From Silene conica (taxonomy: Eukaryota; Streptophyta; Magnoliopsida; Caryophyllales; Caryophyllaceae), in contig CM055313.2 in assembly GCA_029255685.2 (NCBI GenBank), forward strand, positions 44,162,079 to 44,226,078: a stretch of DNA of 64,000 bases, in the 5' to 3' direction. Positions within the stretch are counted from its first letter, which is position 1. Every line of letters begins with the position of its first letter. Below are positions 48,381 to 60,464 of this stretch, piece by piece. The position numbers and the translations under genes were made by a program. The notes beneath the pieces were generated by a model that searched no databases, was not told where the DNA came from, and saw only the letters and a list, made by a program, of their open reading frames with translations.

Positions 48381-50823
48381 GTTGGTATCAGAGAAACTAG
48401 GTTGTTTGCATGCTTTCCGTTTACGTTTTTACGGAGTTATTAAGATAACAAAATAAAATTTGGAATTTCGTTTAGTATATGATATGACTGAAATTATTTT
48501 AGAATGAATACCTACTGTTTTCTAAAATGTTTTAGAATATTTGGAATATATTTTGCATAAATATTGTTCATTGGTATTTTATTTTTCGGTTTTATTAAGT
48601 TTTAATGGTTAAAAATCGTTTATTTTGGGAAAAATAGTTAAAATCAATTTTTGGCCGAGATTTTTCAGTATGTTTTCACATGTATATCCTATGTTATGAA
48701 TATGAATTTTCGTAAATTATGGACTTATATAACATGTGATATGAATTTTAAATGTTAAAATGCAATAAGATGAATAAAAATGGGTTAAAATAGTTATATT
48801 ACGAATTTGACTATAAATATTTATGAGTATGTCACATGCAATATTTAAAATATATGTTGAATTTTCCAGAAATTTATCTCAAATATTGCAATATTATAGA
48901 TTTTTAATGTAAAAATCGGGTAATTAGTGACATAATTTCGACTTTAATAGTTTAAGTTGGAATTTGGCCATAAAAATTTGACACGATGTCATATATATTA
49001 TTTCCAGCATGTATAAAAATTTCGAGATTTTTATCTTATTTTATGCTTGAGAAATAATTTTAAAGGTTAAAATTGTACGATATATGACGAAAATCGTTAA
49101 AATTTACAATAGCTGTTAAAATGGCCGAAAAATTTAACCCATAATATTCATATATGATATGTTCATCACAAAATAATTCTTGGGAGCCAAAAGTTTCTTT
49201 TTTTTGATTTAATTTTAAATTGTCAAAAAGTTGCATTTAAAATTGAATAAAAAGAGTCATGTAATTAAAAATTTCGGCTCTTGGGCAGTGTGTAATTTAT
49301 TTTTCTGTCCATTTTATGTTCTTAAGGTGTTTTGGAAAGTGTAAAAATATTATTAGTATTTTATTTGCATTTATGGAGTTAACTATTGAATTTTCCGACT
49401 TAAAATGCTCGTTTTACGTATTATTTTCGCAATAATGTTAAAACCGTATAAATACTAATATTTTTAAAGTTCTGAAATTTTAAGAACATTCTGGAATTTT
49501 TAAATTTTGAATTTTGAATTTTTCGAAATTTTTATGACTCTTTTGGATTTTTATATTATTTTTCCCGTAAAACCGAGTAATACCGAACAATATTAAAATA
49601 TGTTAAGTTAAGTCATGTTCAAAGTTTGAGTAAGACTAAATTTTGAAGCCTATATGAGTTGGGATGATTAACTTAAAGATGAATACCGATTCATATTATG
49701 CATAGTGTTGTTAAACGTTAAAACACGCGATTCCATAATCCGAGGTATACGATAACTATTTATTTAAATAGGACGATTTGGCTTAGGATTTGCATGGTAG
49801 TTCATATATTCATAAGCATTGCATATTTTATTATGAATGTCATGATTTTATTTACGTAATTTTGGGAATTATGTAATTTACTTAGTATGGCCTTAGTTTT
49901 TAATCGGTATTTCCCGTAATGTAAGGGGTTACCGATTCGGTTGTAATTTTGTGATCTCGTATCACCCAATTGTAATTTATTTCTATTTTATAATGTATAA
50001 AGTAGACTAGAAAAGTTGTAATTTTTGTAAAATCCGGAGTTCCTTGAAAACGGTGCCATTCGGAAAGGAGTTCCGACAAAGACGGTGTTTACCTCGAAGT
50101 GTGTGCCTCGTGAAGTTCAAGGGACCAAAGGAGTTGGTTTCCGAATTTGTACTTTTATTATTTCTTTTCTAGGAAAGGCCATACTAGGGTTTACTTTTAT
50201 GCTTTTATTTTTGCTTTTTATATGTTTGCATGCATAGCCAAATCGTCATATATCGTCTCATGCATTTTCGATTTAGTCGACCTAGTCTTTTATTTTATCG
50301 ATATTTCACCGACTTAGTTCACTTAAACGGAGATAGATAATAATTTGACTAGATCTCTTACATATAAATATTGAGACTTAGCCTTACCAAAAAGTACGGA
50401 CCCATGAATCCCTTCTTCACAAAAACGTAGGCTCGGCTACACCGGGGTACTAAAATTATCACGTTGGGTAAGTGGGGTAATAAGATTACACCTTGAAATT
50501 TGGTTGATCTCAACGAAAGTATTCGTAACCGTAGTTGCAATAAGTTCGGGCTAAAGACGATTTTTTGAAAATTGTCGACCGAGAGTTCTAAGGTAGAACC
50601 GATTAAAGGGTTAATCCACCAAATTATACCGATACGGGTTGAATCGGCTACACCGTGCCCGGATTAGTATGGGTTTGGGTCTCGGGATTGTTTACTTAAT
50701 TGGGTAAGAGATCATTAAGTAAATATACTTAACTTGTTTAAGTTTTTAGTTTAAATTATGAATTTTAAAATGATATTGTTTTACTTCCTTCATTTTATTG
50801 TAGTTTAATTTTCAACATCATCA
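48381..50823 (+). other. copia-B2 long untranslated leader
   Basis: Nearly the same length as the copia-C leader and homologous to the copia-B1 pieces on the other strand. It contains the GTGAT-CTCGT-ATCAC hairpin (about 49951) and TCGGAA-AGGAG-TTCCGA (about 50070). No gene seen. Confidence 0.8.
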
Positions 50824-51795
50824 ATGGCAACCATCGCTCCACCTCTCACTAACGTTTCATGGCTTCGGTCTTTTATGGACCGTTGCAAACTCGATAAGCA
50901 TGGTTCCAATTTTAAGGATTGGGATGTGCAATTACTTTTGGCCGCTCAAGGTGACGATAAGAGTCGTTACCTATCTGAAGCCGCTCCTCCCGCTCCGACC
51001 GCTCGTTCATCGGTCCAAAATCGTGAGGCCTATGAAGCCTACATGAAATAGTCCTCCGCTCTTAAAAATGTGCTCATCTTCTCCATGGAGCCGGATCTCC
51101 AAAGGAGTATGATTAAGTTGACCATATCGTATGAGATATACACCAAGCTTGCGACCATGTTTTCGCAAACTCCAAGGGTGATCCAATATGAGGCGGCTTC
51201 CGCCTTCTTTGACATTACGTTCAAGGAAGGACAAAAGATAAGCCCTCATGTGCTCAAACTCGTTGAGCTCGCGGAGACTCTAAAAGCGTAAGACGTTGAT
51301 GTTCCCGATTCTCTCATAATTGACCGAGTTCTTCACTCGCTCAATAAGGTTATTAAAGCGTATGCTCAATTCCGGGTGAATTTTAATATGCGAAACCAAG
51401 AGACCACGTTGGATGAGTTGCATAAGATGCTCGTCCAAGCCGAAAGGGACATGGGACTTCATGAAAGTTCCACCAAGGATGTTTTAAACATCGAAAAGAA
51501 AGGGAAAACGAGCTTCAAGAAGAATGCCTTTAAAGGCAAGGGCAAGAAAAAGTTCAAGCCCAAAGCGACCAAAGAAAATACCTTTTCGAAAGGCGTTTCC
51601 ACCTCATCTTCAAAGGTTGAATACAAGTGCCTTTATTGCACGAGGTTAAGTCTTAGGAAACGGAATTGCCCCAAATACTTGACCGATCTCAAAAATGGAA
51701 AGGCAACCGCCGTAGTTTATAATTCTCGTTTACTTTCATGTTCTATTGTTAACTTTTGTATGGCGATACAAGTTGTTGACTATCACCCCTTTTAA
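50824..51795 (+). pseudogene. copia-B2 gag with two premature stops
   Basis: Starts ATG at 50824 with MATIAPPLTNVSWLRSFMD and reads through DWDVQLLLAAQGDDK, LIFSMEPDLQRSM, QYEAASAFFD, RVLHSLNK, FNMRNQ and VQAERDMGLHE. Stops are TAG at 51049-51051 and TAA at 51289-51291, in one continuous frame. The zinc knuckle reads CLYCTRLSLRKRNC, with the conserved His replaced by Leu, so nucleic-acid binding is probably lost. The gag is paralogous to that of copia-C. No pol follows. Confidence 0.88.
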
Positions 51796-54074
51796 ATTGT
51801 TTTAAAGGGGCATCTTATAAAGATAAGGACAAGGAGAAGGAAACATGAAGTTCCTTACTTGGATGGCTATGGTAGCATCCAAATTGATCGAAGACTTGAA
51901 AAGCTAGGCTCTAATTTTCATATCGTCTTCTTTCATATTTTGCTTTTTATGGAACAATTTACTTTCTTGTAAGACAAGGATTAAAATCCTAAAACAATGG
52001 TTGTAATTTTGGATATTGGTGACTTGGTTTTCAACCCGAGTCACTACTTTTGTTCTTAATCAATGTCTTGATTTCTCAAATAAATTGCATACGTTGTTAA
52101 AACATGAATAATGGTGATTTTATCACGCAATAAAACATTGATACGATCAATATAATGTAATCAAAGTGTTGATTAAAACGGAGAACTACACCCCATGAGA
52201 TACTTTCAATCAAAATGAGACTATATTAGTTCATTATAAGATTTTCATTTTGAGTGAAAATGAGAATGTATTCATCACACCTATAAAACTTCAAACATTC
52301 ATATGCATTGGTTCATCGAAATAGCTATCCTTATACGAATAAAGGTTATTGTTAGAAGGATAGAGTGGGAGAAAATATTTCGCTCGCAAACCAATGATAA
52401 AAATAAAGGATCTTAGAGAAGATTCCTACATGGGAGTCTTAAGAAGAACCCTAAATGAATGAATTGAAGAAACTACGAGAGGACACTGAAGAAACTACAG
52501 GAGGACACAGGAGGAAAGGTTCCTTATGTTCATTGTTTCAAAGAGAGGATATAATGGAACCCCGTATGAAATCGGAAGGAAATCGGTTCCTTGAAATAAT
52601 CCTTGAAATAATGATATTCTCAAAATTATAAGATAATAGAGGAGAAATCATCTCAGTTCTCTCAATAGTAGTATATGTTGTATCGAAAAGTGATGTTTGG
52701 AATTCATGTGATGTCGATTGAATGAAAATAGATCATTATAGGGATAGTGATAGTGATAATGATTCAAGTGATAAATAAAGATTAACATGCAAGAAATGAA
52801 AGGTTCATTTAAGAGATCGAGTAATATTGATTTTAGTGGGAGCGATATTCATTAAAAAGAATTAAGCCTACCATTTAGAGAGGATGGGTGATTCTTTAAG
52901 GTGTAAAGAATAAGAGGTTCTCAATTCTAGATGAACAAAATACCATATATCATACGATGATGGAGCTTTATGGGAAGGTTTATTATATTGATAATAAAAG
53001 GTCGCCCATTAGAAATCAAAGTGGTTAAATATGTTATTCATATTGATGAAATAGCCAAGATGTTTGAAAATAGTAAGAGTGATGATATCACTAATAACTA
53101 CAATATAGATTTCAGCACATAAGTGACTAGATAATTTCGAATGATTCTTTAATCACTCTAGTATATCAATACGTCACGAGTTATAAGATAACAGTGGGAG
53201 CTTCCCTCAGGAAAGGAAACTCAAGATCTAGAATGGGTTCTAGATATGTGCTCAAATAAGATCATATTATGTGAGATAATATGAGTCGGAAGGAGACCAA
53301 AATTTGTAAGTTTTGCAATCATGAATAAAAGGTTTATTCGCAAAACACCAATACAAATAGATGATCGTGCATCAAATTCAATGAAATAGTATTGACTGTT
53401 TTGCATGACAATGTCATTTGAGTTATAATTAACTCAAGATGAAAGATACTTTGTCAAAATCCAAATGGGTTGTGAGAGACAATATTGAACCCCATAAGTG
53501 AACTGGATTGACTTAGTATAGCCCCTAGCCGCTTACATGAGGTGACATCTCAAAGCGACTAGAATGTGAGGCGACTGATGGCAAGTTCAAGTGCCATAGA
53601 GTCATATGTGATGACTAGTTGATCACATAGGCAGACTGCAAGAGACACTCTATCGGGCAAAGTGACCGCTTATAGAGTTCTGGAAATTTTATAATAGACG
53701 GGTCGTGGCGAGAGCTGCTATAGTATTCTTGTGAGTCAATTCTTAGACTAAAGACTACTCTCCCAAGATGGTACAGTTTAGGCATAACCTTGATCCATTC
53801 TCTACGACTTTTCGTAACTGGAGTCAAATGGGATTGCTTTGGGTTGTGACTGACTGTGACTAGTTGAAGGAAGTAGTGCGATATAAATTGTCCACCCCTT
53901 GTCAGGGTTGTTCAAATCTCAGGGCCACTCGAGGAGAAGTTAACTGGAAATGCGTGGCAACGCTCGGAAGGTATCTATGGTAGATAATTCCGGTCAAACA
54001 GTTATTCTCCATATCGAGGAAACTACTCATGATATGATCGAATGCAAGAACTACCTTAGAGAGACATCTTGCAT
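51796..54074 (+). other. copia-B2 post-gag region without pol
   Basis: Non-coding. It holds the stem-loop CTATCCTT/AAGGATAG at 52325-52363 (equivalent of 43920-43960), a GGAGGACAC-rich patch near 52470-52515, and the conserved block 53886-53996 with hairpin 53965-53992. The junction to the LINE fragment is placed near 54075 by comparison with copia-C and is uncertain by about 20 bp. Confidence 0.75.
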
Positions 54075-54947
54075 ACGAGTTTTAAAGAAACTGACTAACT
54101 CGTTCTTAATTCTATCAATAACAATGCTTGGACGGATAACAGTTTGCTCATTTCTGCTCTTGTTTCTTTGATGCCATATATGATAAATGATAGCATTTAA
54201 AGCCCCGTTTCTTACTGCTCTTTGCAACTTAGTTCCCCTGAACCTCAATCTTCTCTGAACTGGAACCGTATCCTCAATGTTTAGCTGCAACCAGTGAGCA
54301 ATTCCCATCAATATTTGCTTGCTATATGGACACTGGCAGAAAAGGTGATCAATACGTTCTGGAGCATTCTCACATATGCAACAATTGTCATCTGTGACTA
54401 TATTCAACTCTTTCAGTCTATACTTAGTATTCATTGCTTGATGTTGATGCATCCAAGCCACTATGCTGTGTTTAGGGATGGTCCATCTATTCCACACCAA
54501 CTTATGCCATGCCACTTCATCTGTTCTTTGTCTTAACAGATGATAGCCTTTTGCCACTGTATAGTCATTGTTCCCTGTCAGTCCCCACTGGTTTGCATCA
54601 ATGCCTTGCTGAAGCCAAATTCTCATTTTACATACCTTTTTCCAGTACCAGTTAGTGTTAGAGGAGGGAGTATAAGTTTGCCAGTCCTGGCTCTTCAGAT
54701 AAATGCTATGCACCCATTGAACCCACAACCTGTTTGCATTACTACTCACCCAGATAGCAAGTTTACCAATTGCAGCTATGTTCCAGATATGTGATTGCTT
54801 CAGGTTAAGCCCTCCTTCTTTGGTTGGCCTGCAGATTTTGTCCCAGGCAACCAGAGGGACTTTCAGATAGTCTGCAGTTCCTGCCCATAAAAAGTTCCTA
54901 CATATGGCATCTACTTGCTTAGTAACATACTTAGGGTGAATGACCAT
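54051..54947 (-). pseudogene. LINE-type (non-LTR) pol C-terminus fragment, zf-RVT domain
   Basis: A 298-codon - strand frame with motifs of the region after RT in plant LINEs: HPKYVTKQVDAICRNFLWAG, EGGLNLK and WNIAAIGKLAIW. It then has the zinc-binding RT-associated domain: HKLVWNRWTIPKHSIVAWM, CCICENAPERIDHLFCQCPY. The catalytic RT and endonuclease are absent, and no poly-T marks its 3' end, so this is a captured internal fragment rather than a normal LINE insertion. Both ends of the frame extend into copia-B2: the first codons come from the 3' LTR (54937-54947) and the last from the copia interior. It replaces the copia PPT and about 420 bp of its 3' LTR. Confidence 0.85.
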
Positions 54948-55781
54948 TTTATATATTGGTAATTACGAATTACTTGTCAACTAGATAAATGTGATTTATT
55001 TAATTTATAAATAATATTTATTTGATAAATATGTATGTTTTAAATTAAAACAATTGTATGTCATATCATTATGACATATTGTATGTCACATAACATACAA
55101 TTGTAAAATAGACAAAAATATAAAATGGGTCCATTTTATTTATGTATGCACCGGTTTTGGAAGGGTGTTGTGTGTGTGTTTTGTGTATTAAGTGCACTAG
55201 GAGACACCATCATTAAGCATGCCTTTGAAACCAATATCTTGTGCCTCCCCATGTGTGTTGGTAAGACAAAAAGGAAACATGCTTTGATGCTTCCTAAGTA
55301 AGGCTCACGGCCAACTTACCAAAACCCATCAAAAGAGTAAAATGTTTACTATTCAAATTCATTCTATCATTTTTGCCATATTTTTCTAGTGATAGAAAAA
55401 CCAAGCTAAAATCCTCTAAAATTATTATTGTGATAATAATAAGAATACTAATAATAATAAGTTATAATATTAGTATAAGTAATTCTAATTAAGGAGATTA
55501 GAATTGTTTTAAGGAAAAAAACGATTTTTGTACTAGCATACTCAAAGTTTCAGGTTCAATCAAGGGTTGTCTTGGTGCATCACAAAGGAGGTGTTCTTGT
55601 TGAACATTTGGAGGATCATCCTTGCTATATTTTGGACCGTGTGTAAGGGTTCCAAATCTCTCCTATTTCCGCATATATTTAGCATGCATAAGATCATACA
55701 CATAAGTTAATTAAAATGTTAATTAAAATATCTTGATTAGTATGACTAAATATTTAGTTTATGAGTAACTAAAACCCTACA
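54937..55781 (+). repeat. Partial 3' LTR of copia-B2 (845 bp)
   Basis: Matches 47536-48380 base for base in length with about seven substitutions. The first 417 bp of the LTR are missing, replaced by the LINE fragment. It ends CCCTACA before the TSD ACTAG. Confidence 0.93.
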
Positions 55782-55786
55782 ACTAG

Positions 55787-56427
55787 TTGTTGTTAGTTTT
55801 ATGCTTGCTCATTTTACAATACTACAACATCATTCTCTCTAGTTTTCTAAGTAAAATAGTATTCCTAAGAAAATAAATTATTTCCATTACTAATAATATT
55901 AAGGGTAATATTATTAATATTTCTAGTATACTAATTCTATTTTTCTAGTAACAAAAATAGTCTTAGTTTGAGATCGGGTCCTTCATACGTATCTTTTGGA
56001 GACGATTTTTGTTAGATCGTTATAAGGGTATTTCGGTTATTGAAGACTCAAGTAATAGGTGATTATTGAGTATAAATCTTCTAAAAACAATCTAAGGACA
56101 ATCACTGTAACAACCCGACCCACCACGGTCGTAACACACCCCAATAAGATGGGAGGTACGCCTTTGGGCCCATTATTTGTCCTCACTTAAGCCCAAAAGC
56201 ACAAGGCCTTGTTACTAAGTGGTGGGTGGAAGTTATTATAAACATATCACAAGACTCACATTCTACCGATGTGGGATAAATTTCCTCTCACACTCTTGGG
56301 GTGTTACAATCACATCTTATGATATCATCATGCATGCATAAGATCTTATTAAGTTTTATAACCTAAACTTAAAGAAACAAAACTCACATTAGTTTTGAGT
56401 ATAAAATCAGGAACTTAGTTCCCAACA
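55787..56427 (+). repeat. 3' LTR of copia-C, second part
   Basis: Continues from 47118 with TTGTTGTTAGTTTTATG, parallel to 39522 onward in the 5' LTR. It ends TTCCCAACA at 56427 and is interrupted by the mini-LTR at 56106-56308. Confidence 0.9.
56106..56308. mobile_element. 203-bp solo LTR, TRIM/SMART-like
   Basis: Begins TGTAACAACCCG and ends GGGGTGTTACA, with 5-bp TSDs ATCAC at 56101-56105 and 56309-56313. The uninterrupted copia-C 5' LTR shows the empty site. The size and TG...CA ends fit the LTR of a TRIM-class element reduced to a solo LTR by recombination. It contains CCGATGTGGGAT, a motif I associate with such small LTRs; no 5S-like region was recognised. Confidence 0.8.
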
Positions 56428-57142
56428 ACAATTACCCAAGATTGGTAAGAAACAACCTTATAAACTTTATTGGCTTGATGGGGAAGAAGGAATTAATGTA
56501 AACCAACAAGTCTTAGTCCCATTCAAGATTGGACCTTATGAAGACGAAATATGGTGTGATGTTGTTCCTATGAGTGCTAGCCATATTTTATTAGGAAGAC
56601 CGTGGCAGTTTGATCGAAAGGTGAAACACAATGGGAGGACCAATGTTTATAGCGTGCCTAAGGAAGGACGAATATTTGATCTTCAACCATGGGTTCCAAA
56701 GAAGAGGGTAGAACCTAAGAGAGCCGTGGAGGGGATGTTTATAGATGGTAAGGAGGTAGAGGAGGCTATCACAAACGGAGAACCAACATCTATGATGGTA
56801 GTCCGAGACGTGGACAGTCGTGAAATTCGGATAAACAAGGGTGACAACCATGGGGACGGTAATACTCAAACTAAATCCGATTCTTTACCTATCTTAATCA
56901 AGGAATCCATGAATAATATAATGGGTAGAGACCGTCATATCAACGCGCCTGATTCATTAGCTATTGCTAAGAGTGATGGTATTAATTCTAGTCAAGTGTG
57001 GAATACAAATTCTTTGATCTTACGAGATGAAGCAACTATGTCCAAAACAACCTGTTGTGATCATAATAGGGTGGTACAAGGTAAGGAAGTACAAGGTAAA
57101 GGTTCTAACCCATTATTAAGCTCCAATCCTATGATTATTTAA
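56428..57142 (+). pseudogene. Ty3/gypsy protease-region fragment
   Basis: Reads QLPKIGKKQPYKLYWLDGEE, QVLVPFKIGPYEDEIWCDVV, then PMSASHILLGRPWQFDRKV and NGRTNVYS. This is the characteristic stretch around and after the retropepsin of plant gypsy elements. The upstream part including the catalytic Asp is missing, because copia-C inserted here. From about 56690 to the TAA at 57140-57142 the frame is open but not recognised. No RT follows. Confidence 0.8.
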
Positions 57143-57149
57143 GGTAAGA

Positions 57150-57782
57150 TTGTTATACCACAAACAATTTATTCCGTTCATAATCTACGTATACAAGAAA
57201 AATGGATTGATGGAGGAAACGTGGGAAGGCCAAGGCAGAAGCGTAAGCCAAGTTGGATTGAAGATCATAGGAGTCGTAAGAAATTTGCTACTATACAAGA
57301 AACTGGGGGATTACCTAGTCCTGTTATTACAATGATGGTACGACTTGGGAGATGTAATTTTGATCCAGGTGGAGTCACCTACAATTTAAAACCGTTGTCC
57401 ATAAAACCTAAACACACTGAGTCCAAGAAGGAAGGTTTCCTTGTAACCTTAAGGGAGGACGATGAGGATCATGGTGAGGACGAGAGGTTAGAGGAGAGTC
57501 GCGAAGGGTTGGAGGCGCGGCATGGTAGCTATAATGAGATTCATGGAGGGCATGGAGGATGTGAAGGATTGCCGAGTAGGATGGAGTTGCTACCCAAAGA
57601 GTATTGCGTGGGTTTGGTTGAGATAAGAGGCCACGGGAGTGCTAAGGCAGTGGGTGTGGGGCTCGAAGATCACAAGGGTCCTAGGTTCGCAAGTTTAGTG
57701 AAGTCAAGGGCGAATTGGTCGAAGGCTAATAGCGGATTGCTCGAAATTAATTTGAGGTCAAATCTCAAAAACAAAGAGAGTA
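57150..57782 (+). pseudogene. Unrecognised 3' interior of the gypsy fragment
   Basis: An open frame at 57221-57799 (192 codons, basic N-terminal part with RPRQKRKPSWIEDHRSRKK, then acidic) runs into the LTR start. I do not recognise it. With the protease only about 0.6 kb upstream of the LTR, the RT, RNase H and integrase of the parent have been deleted or replaced. It may be a degenerate extra ORF. Confidence 0.4.
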
Positions 57783-58094
57783 TGATGCGGGAGCATTAGC
57801 CTCAAGAAAAGAATTACGTCCAAGGCCTAAAGTTGATCACAAGATGTTTAAATTAGGGTCAATACGTATATTAAAAATAGCTTGGGAAGAAGTGTTGCAA
57901 GAGCAAGGGAAGCTTCCAAGAAGCTTCATGAGAAAACGTGACAACGGTCCAAGGGTTTGGGACGTGTGGTTACACGGCCAACCTAGTAATAATATGTTGG
58001 TAGTATTTTAGTCTTAGTTTATTTTATGTTTAATAAGGACTAATGTGTTATAGTACGATTATGAGTCTTTGTAAGAGTCCTCGTACAAATAGGA

Positions 58095-58330
58095 AATCCT
58101 AAATTAAATAGGAATCCTAGTTGTGATAGGGTTCATAGTCCTAGTAGAATTAGGAGTCCTAGTTGTTGTAGGATTCATAATCCTAGTAGGAATAGGAGTT
58201 CTTGTATTTGTAGGATTTACAATCCTAGTAGTTGTAGGATTCATAGTTAGTTTAGGAATAGGAGTCTTAATCCTAGTCAAACTAGATGTTTGAACTTAAG
58301 TAGGATTAGGGATTCTAATCCATCTAGAAT
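58095..58330 (+). repeat. Degenerate array of short AGGATT/AATCCT inverted repeats
   Basis: Repeated small palindromes such as TAGGATT-CA-TAATCCTA, TAGGATT-TAC-AATCCTA, AGGAGTCCT and AGGAATCCT occur at about 20-25 bp spacing, shortly upstream of the LTR TATA box. Confidence 0.7.
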
Positions 58331-58380
58331 TAAGGTATTCTTACCTTATTAGGAGTAGGGTTTAGGCCGGCCATAAGACC

Positions 58381-58388
58381 TATAAATA
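58381..58388 (+). promoter_or_regulatory. TATA box of the gypsy LTR
   Basis: TATAAATA is preceded by GGCCGGCC about 15 bp upstream, the normal position for an LTR promoter. Confidence 0.5.
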
Positions 58389-58478
58389 GGCAGTCGTGCA
58401 TCATTGTTAATGAATCATTCAACTATCAAATTATAATCAAATTTTCTTGTTAAGTTTTACTTACAAAAAAACCCTAAA

Positions 58479-58551
58479 GTATCTGTGTGAGCTTTAACCC
58501 GAAGTATCTGTGTGAGCTTCAAAATAATTGGGAGAGTATCTGTGTGAGCTT
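58479..58551 (+). repeat. Three copies of a 16-bp repeat
   Basis: GTATCTGTGTGAGCTT at 58479-58494, 58504-58519 and 58536-58551, within the LTR about 100 bp after the TATA box. Confidence 0.85.
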
Positions 58552-58938
58552 GATCAATTATCCTATCCTACGAAATACATAATTCATTCATTACATCAAC
58601 CCATCAATCTTTCAAGTATTAAGTGTTGTGCCTTATTACGTCATTAAGAATCATCACCGTTGACCACCAACGTGACCACCGGCCACGTCATCAACACCGA
58701 TCAGCCACGTCACCATCACCGATCGTCCATTCGTTCATCATTCATCATTCTTGTTTATTTTTTGTTCTTTATTCGTTCTAAAGTTGTATTATTTCACAAG
58801 TATTTTTATTCCGCTGCAACATACGTATTTTCGTTGATCGTCTTATTTGATTATCACCCCAAATACGCATCAGGTATGTGACTGAACTCACTTGTTTTCT
58901 CTCTGGACTAACACAAGATGAAATTGTGTTATATTCTA

Positions 58939-59817
58939 GCTCTGATTACCACTTTGATATGTCAAACCAGTAAGGTGATTCACATACACTTAAACAAGGA
59001 TAAATAAACCCTGCACGTTAAGACTCAAGAAAAGCACAAAGGTCTCTTAGAATAGCGAGTCTTAAGAATAACACGATCACCTAAGCAATACACAAGGGAT
59101 TAAGCTATCCTTAAGCCAAACAACTAAGCAAAGCACAAGTTGTTCCAGTTAAATAAGTAAAGCACAAGTTAACAAAGAAAGAGGGAAAACTCTTAGGTTT
59201 TTTATTTCATTTTAGTCTGTCAATTATAATGCACAACATCTGTCTTTTATAGACTTACAGTGAGAATCTAGACCCTTGAATCTACTTTAATCTAAGCGCT
59301 TAAAATGGCCTAAATATAAACACAAATAAAATGCTAAAGTCACCTAATAAGAACGTTAAAAAAGACTGGCTGTAAAACTGGTTTGAGCAGTCTGCAAAAG
59401 GTATGCCAAAAAGCAATTAAAGTACTTTTGTTTGTTTCCTAAAATGGCAAGACAATTTCCTTGTTTTGTAATCTGTGTTTGGCTGCTTTTCTGCTTGCTT
59501 CCAGTTTGGACAAGGGCTAATAAGACTCCTCTAACGTCCTTATTTGAGTGAAGGACCAGCTTAACAAAAGTAGGGACAATAATCACTAATAATGGAAAGG
59601 TAGTGATAATTATGCCTTTTGCTAGACCTTGATTTTATAAGCTCTTTTGCACGAATTCCTGGACTTTATTTAGGTAATCTGTCATGGGACAAATTGTAGC
59701 TAAGGACCTTGTTAATGATGGAAAATAAGTTGGAACCCTTGGTTTGAGAATTGCCTTAAGAACTCAGGCCAATTCCCTTGGCTACTCATTAGTGTGTCCC
59801 CCTTAGCTCCTGCATCA
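58939..59817 (-). repeat. Probable LTR remnant with PBS, - strand
   Basis: GCTCTGATTACCA (58939-58951) resembles a reverse-complement initiator tRNA-Met PBS with one inserted base. It is followed by a TG...CA segment with TGAT/ATCA ends (58955-59817, 863 bp). There is no second LTR or interior to confirm it. The - strand frame at 59356-59586 is not a recognised gene. Confidence 0.4.
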
Positions 59818-60447
59818 ATATATGTATAAGTGTTATTAAGATGTAATAAAACTTGGTAATAAAGAATTATATTATCTAATTTGAGGAGATAAAAATTGGT
59901 ACATGAAACTCTACCAAAACAATACTAATACAATCATCAATCACTAACATGTCAAATTATGGATTTATTAACCCGTACGAAACAACATGAATATATTTTA
60001 TTTATGAAAATCACTAACATGTCAAATTTCTATAATAAAGCTTATATCAATGTTCCATAAACAAAAAATATTGCAAATATTACCCCGTATTGTTTTGTGA
60101 TTAATTTCTACGTAAGTTTACCTATTCAAGCTAATACTCCCTGCGTTCAAGCTGAGGATTACTCTTGAAAAGTGTTGTTGATATACTCAATTTTCGTTTT
60201 TGATTAAGGCTTGGTTGAGAACGGTTAACTTTAAATTTAGTTTAAAAAAGTTAAACTTCTCTAAGTTAGTTTAATAACAATTTAGTTCAACTTCTATATG
60301 TCATTTTGGAAAAGATAAGCTCATATAACTTCAGTTCAGCAGAATTATGTCCAAATGAACAGAACCTTAGAATATTATTCTATCATAATCGTCATAGGAT
60401 AATACATATTGAACCGAACATTAAATCTAGTATTTAATGAAAATAAC
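59818..60447. other. Intergenic, A/T-rich, no gene seen
   Basis: Contains a lone CTCCCTGCGTTC-like half of a Stowaway terminus near 60138 without a partner. A possible small inverted-repeat element at about 60205-60370 (ends TAAGGCTTGGTT and AACAGAACCTTA) is too weak to call. Confidence 0.6.
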
Positions 60448-60464
60448 CTAATTACATGGCTATT

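Larger units (their letters stand above)
47119..55781 (+). mobile_element. copia-B2: gag-only LTR retrotransposon inserted in the copia-C 3' LTR
   Basis: TSD ACTAG at 47114-47118 and 55782-55786. Order: 5' LTR 47119-48380 (TGTTGGG to CCCTACA), PBS TGGTATCAGAG at 48383-48393, 2.44-kb leader, gag pseudogene, non-coding 3' region, LINE fragment, partial 3' LTR. I noticed around seven differences between the shared 845 bp of the two LTRs. Having gag but no pol matches the published TR-GAG class of non-autonomous LTR elements. Confidence 0.93.
57783..58872 (+). repeat. Gypsy 3' LTR (about 1090 bp)
   Basis: Terminal inverted TGATGCG (57783-57789) and CGCATCA (58866-58872) bound it, preceded by purine-rich AAAGAGAGTA. 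It contains a hairpin-rich region (58095-58330), a TATAAATA box at 58381-58388, and three copies of GTATCTGTGTGAGCTT (58479, 58504, 58536). These boundaries are inferred without a second LTR copy. Confidence 0.65.

Noticed and set aside
60135..60160. Stowaway-like CTCCCTGCGTTC terminus
   Set aside because: No matching inverted end or TA duplication nearby.
60205..60370. Possible hAT-type MITE (TAAGGCTTGGTT ... AACAGAACCTTA)
   Set aside because: Terminal match is partial and no convincing 8-bp TSD is present.
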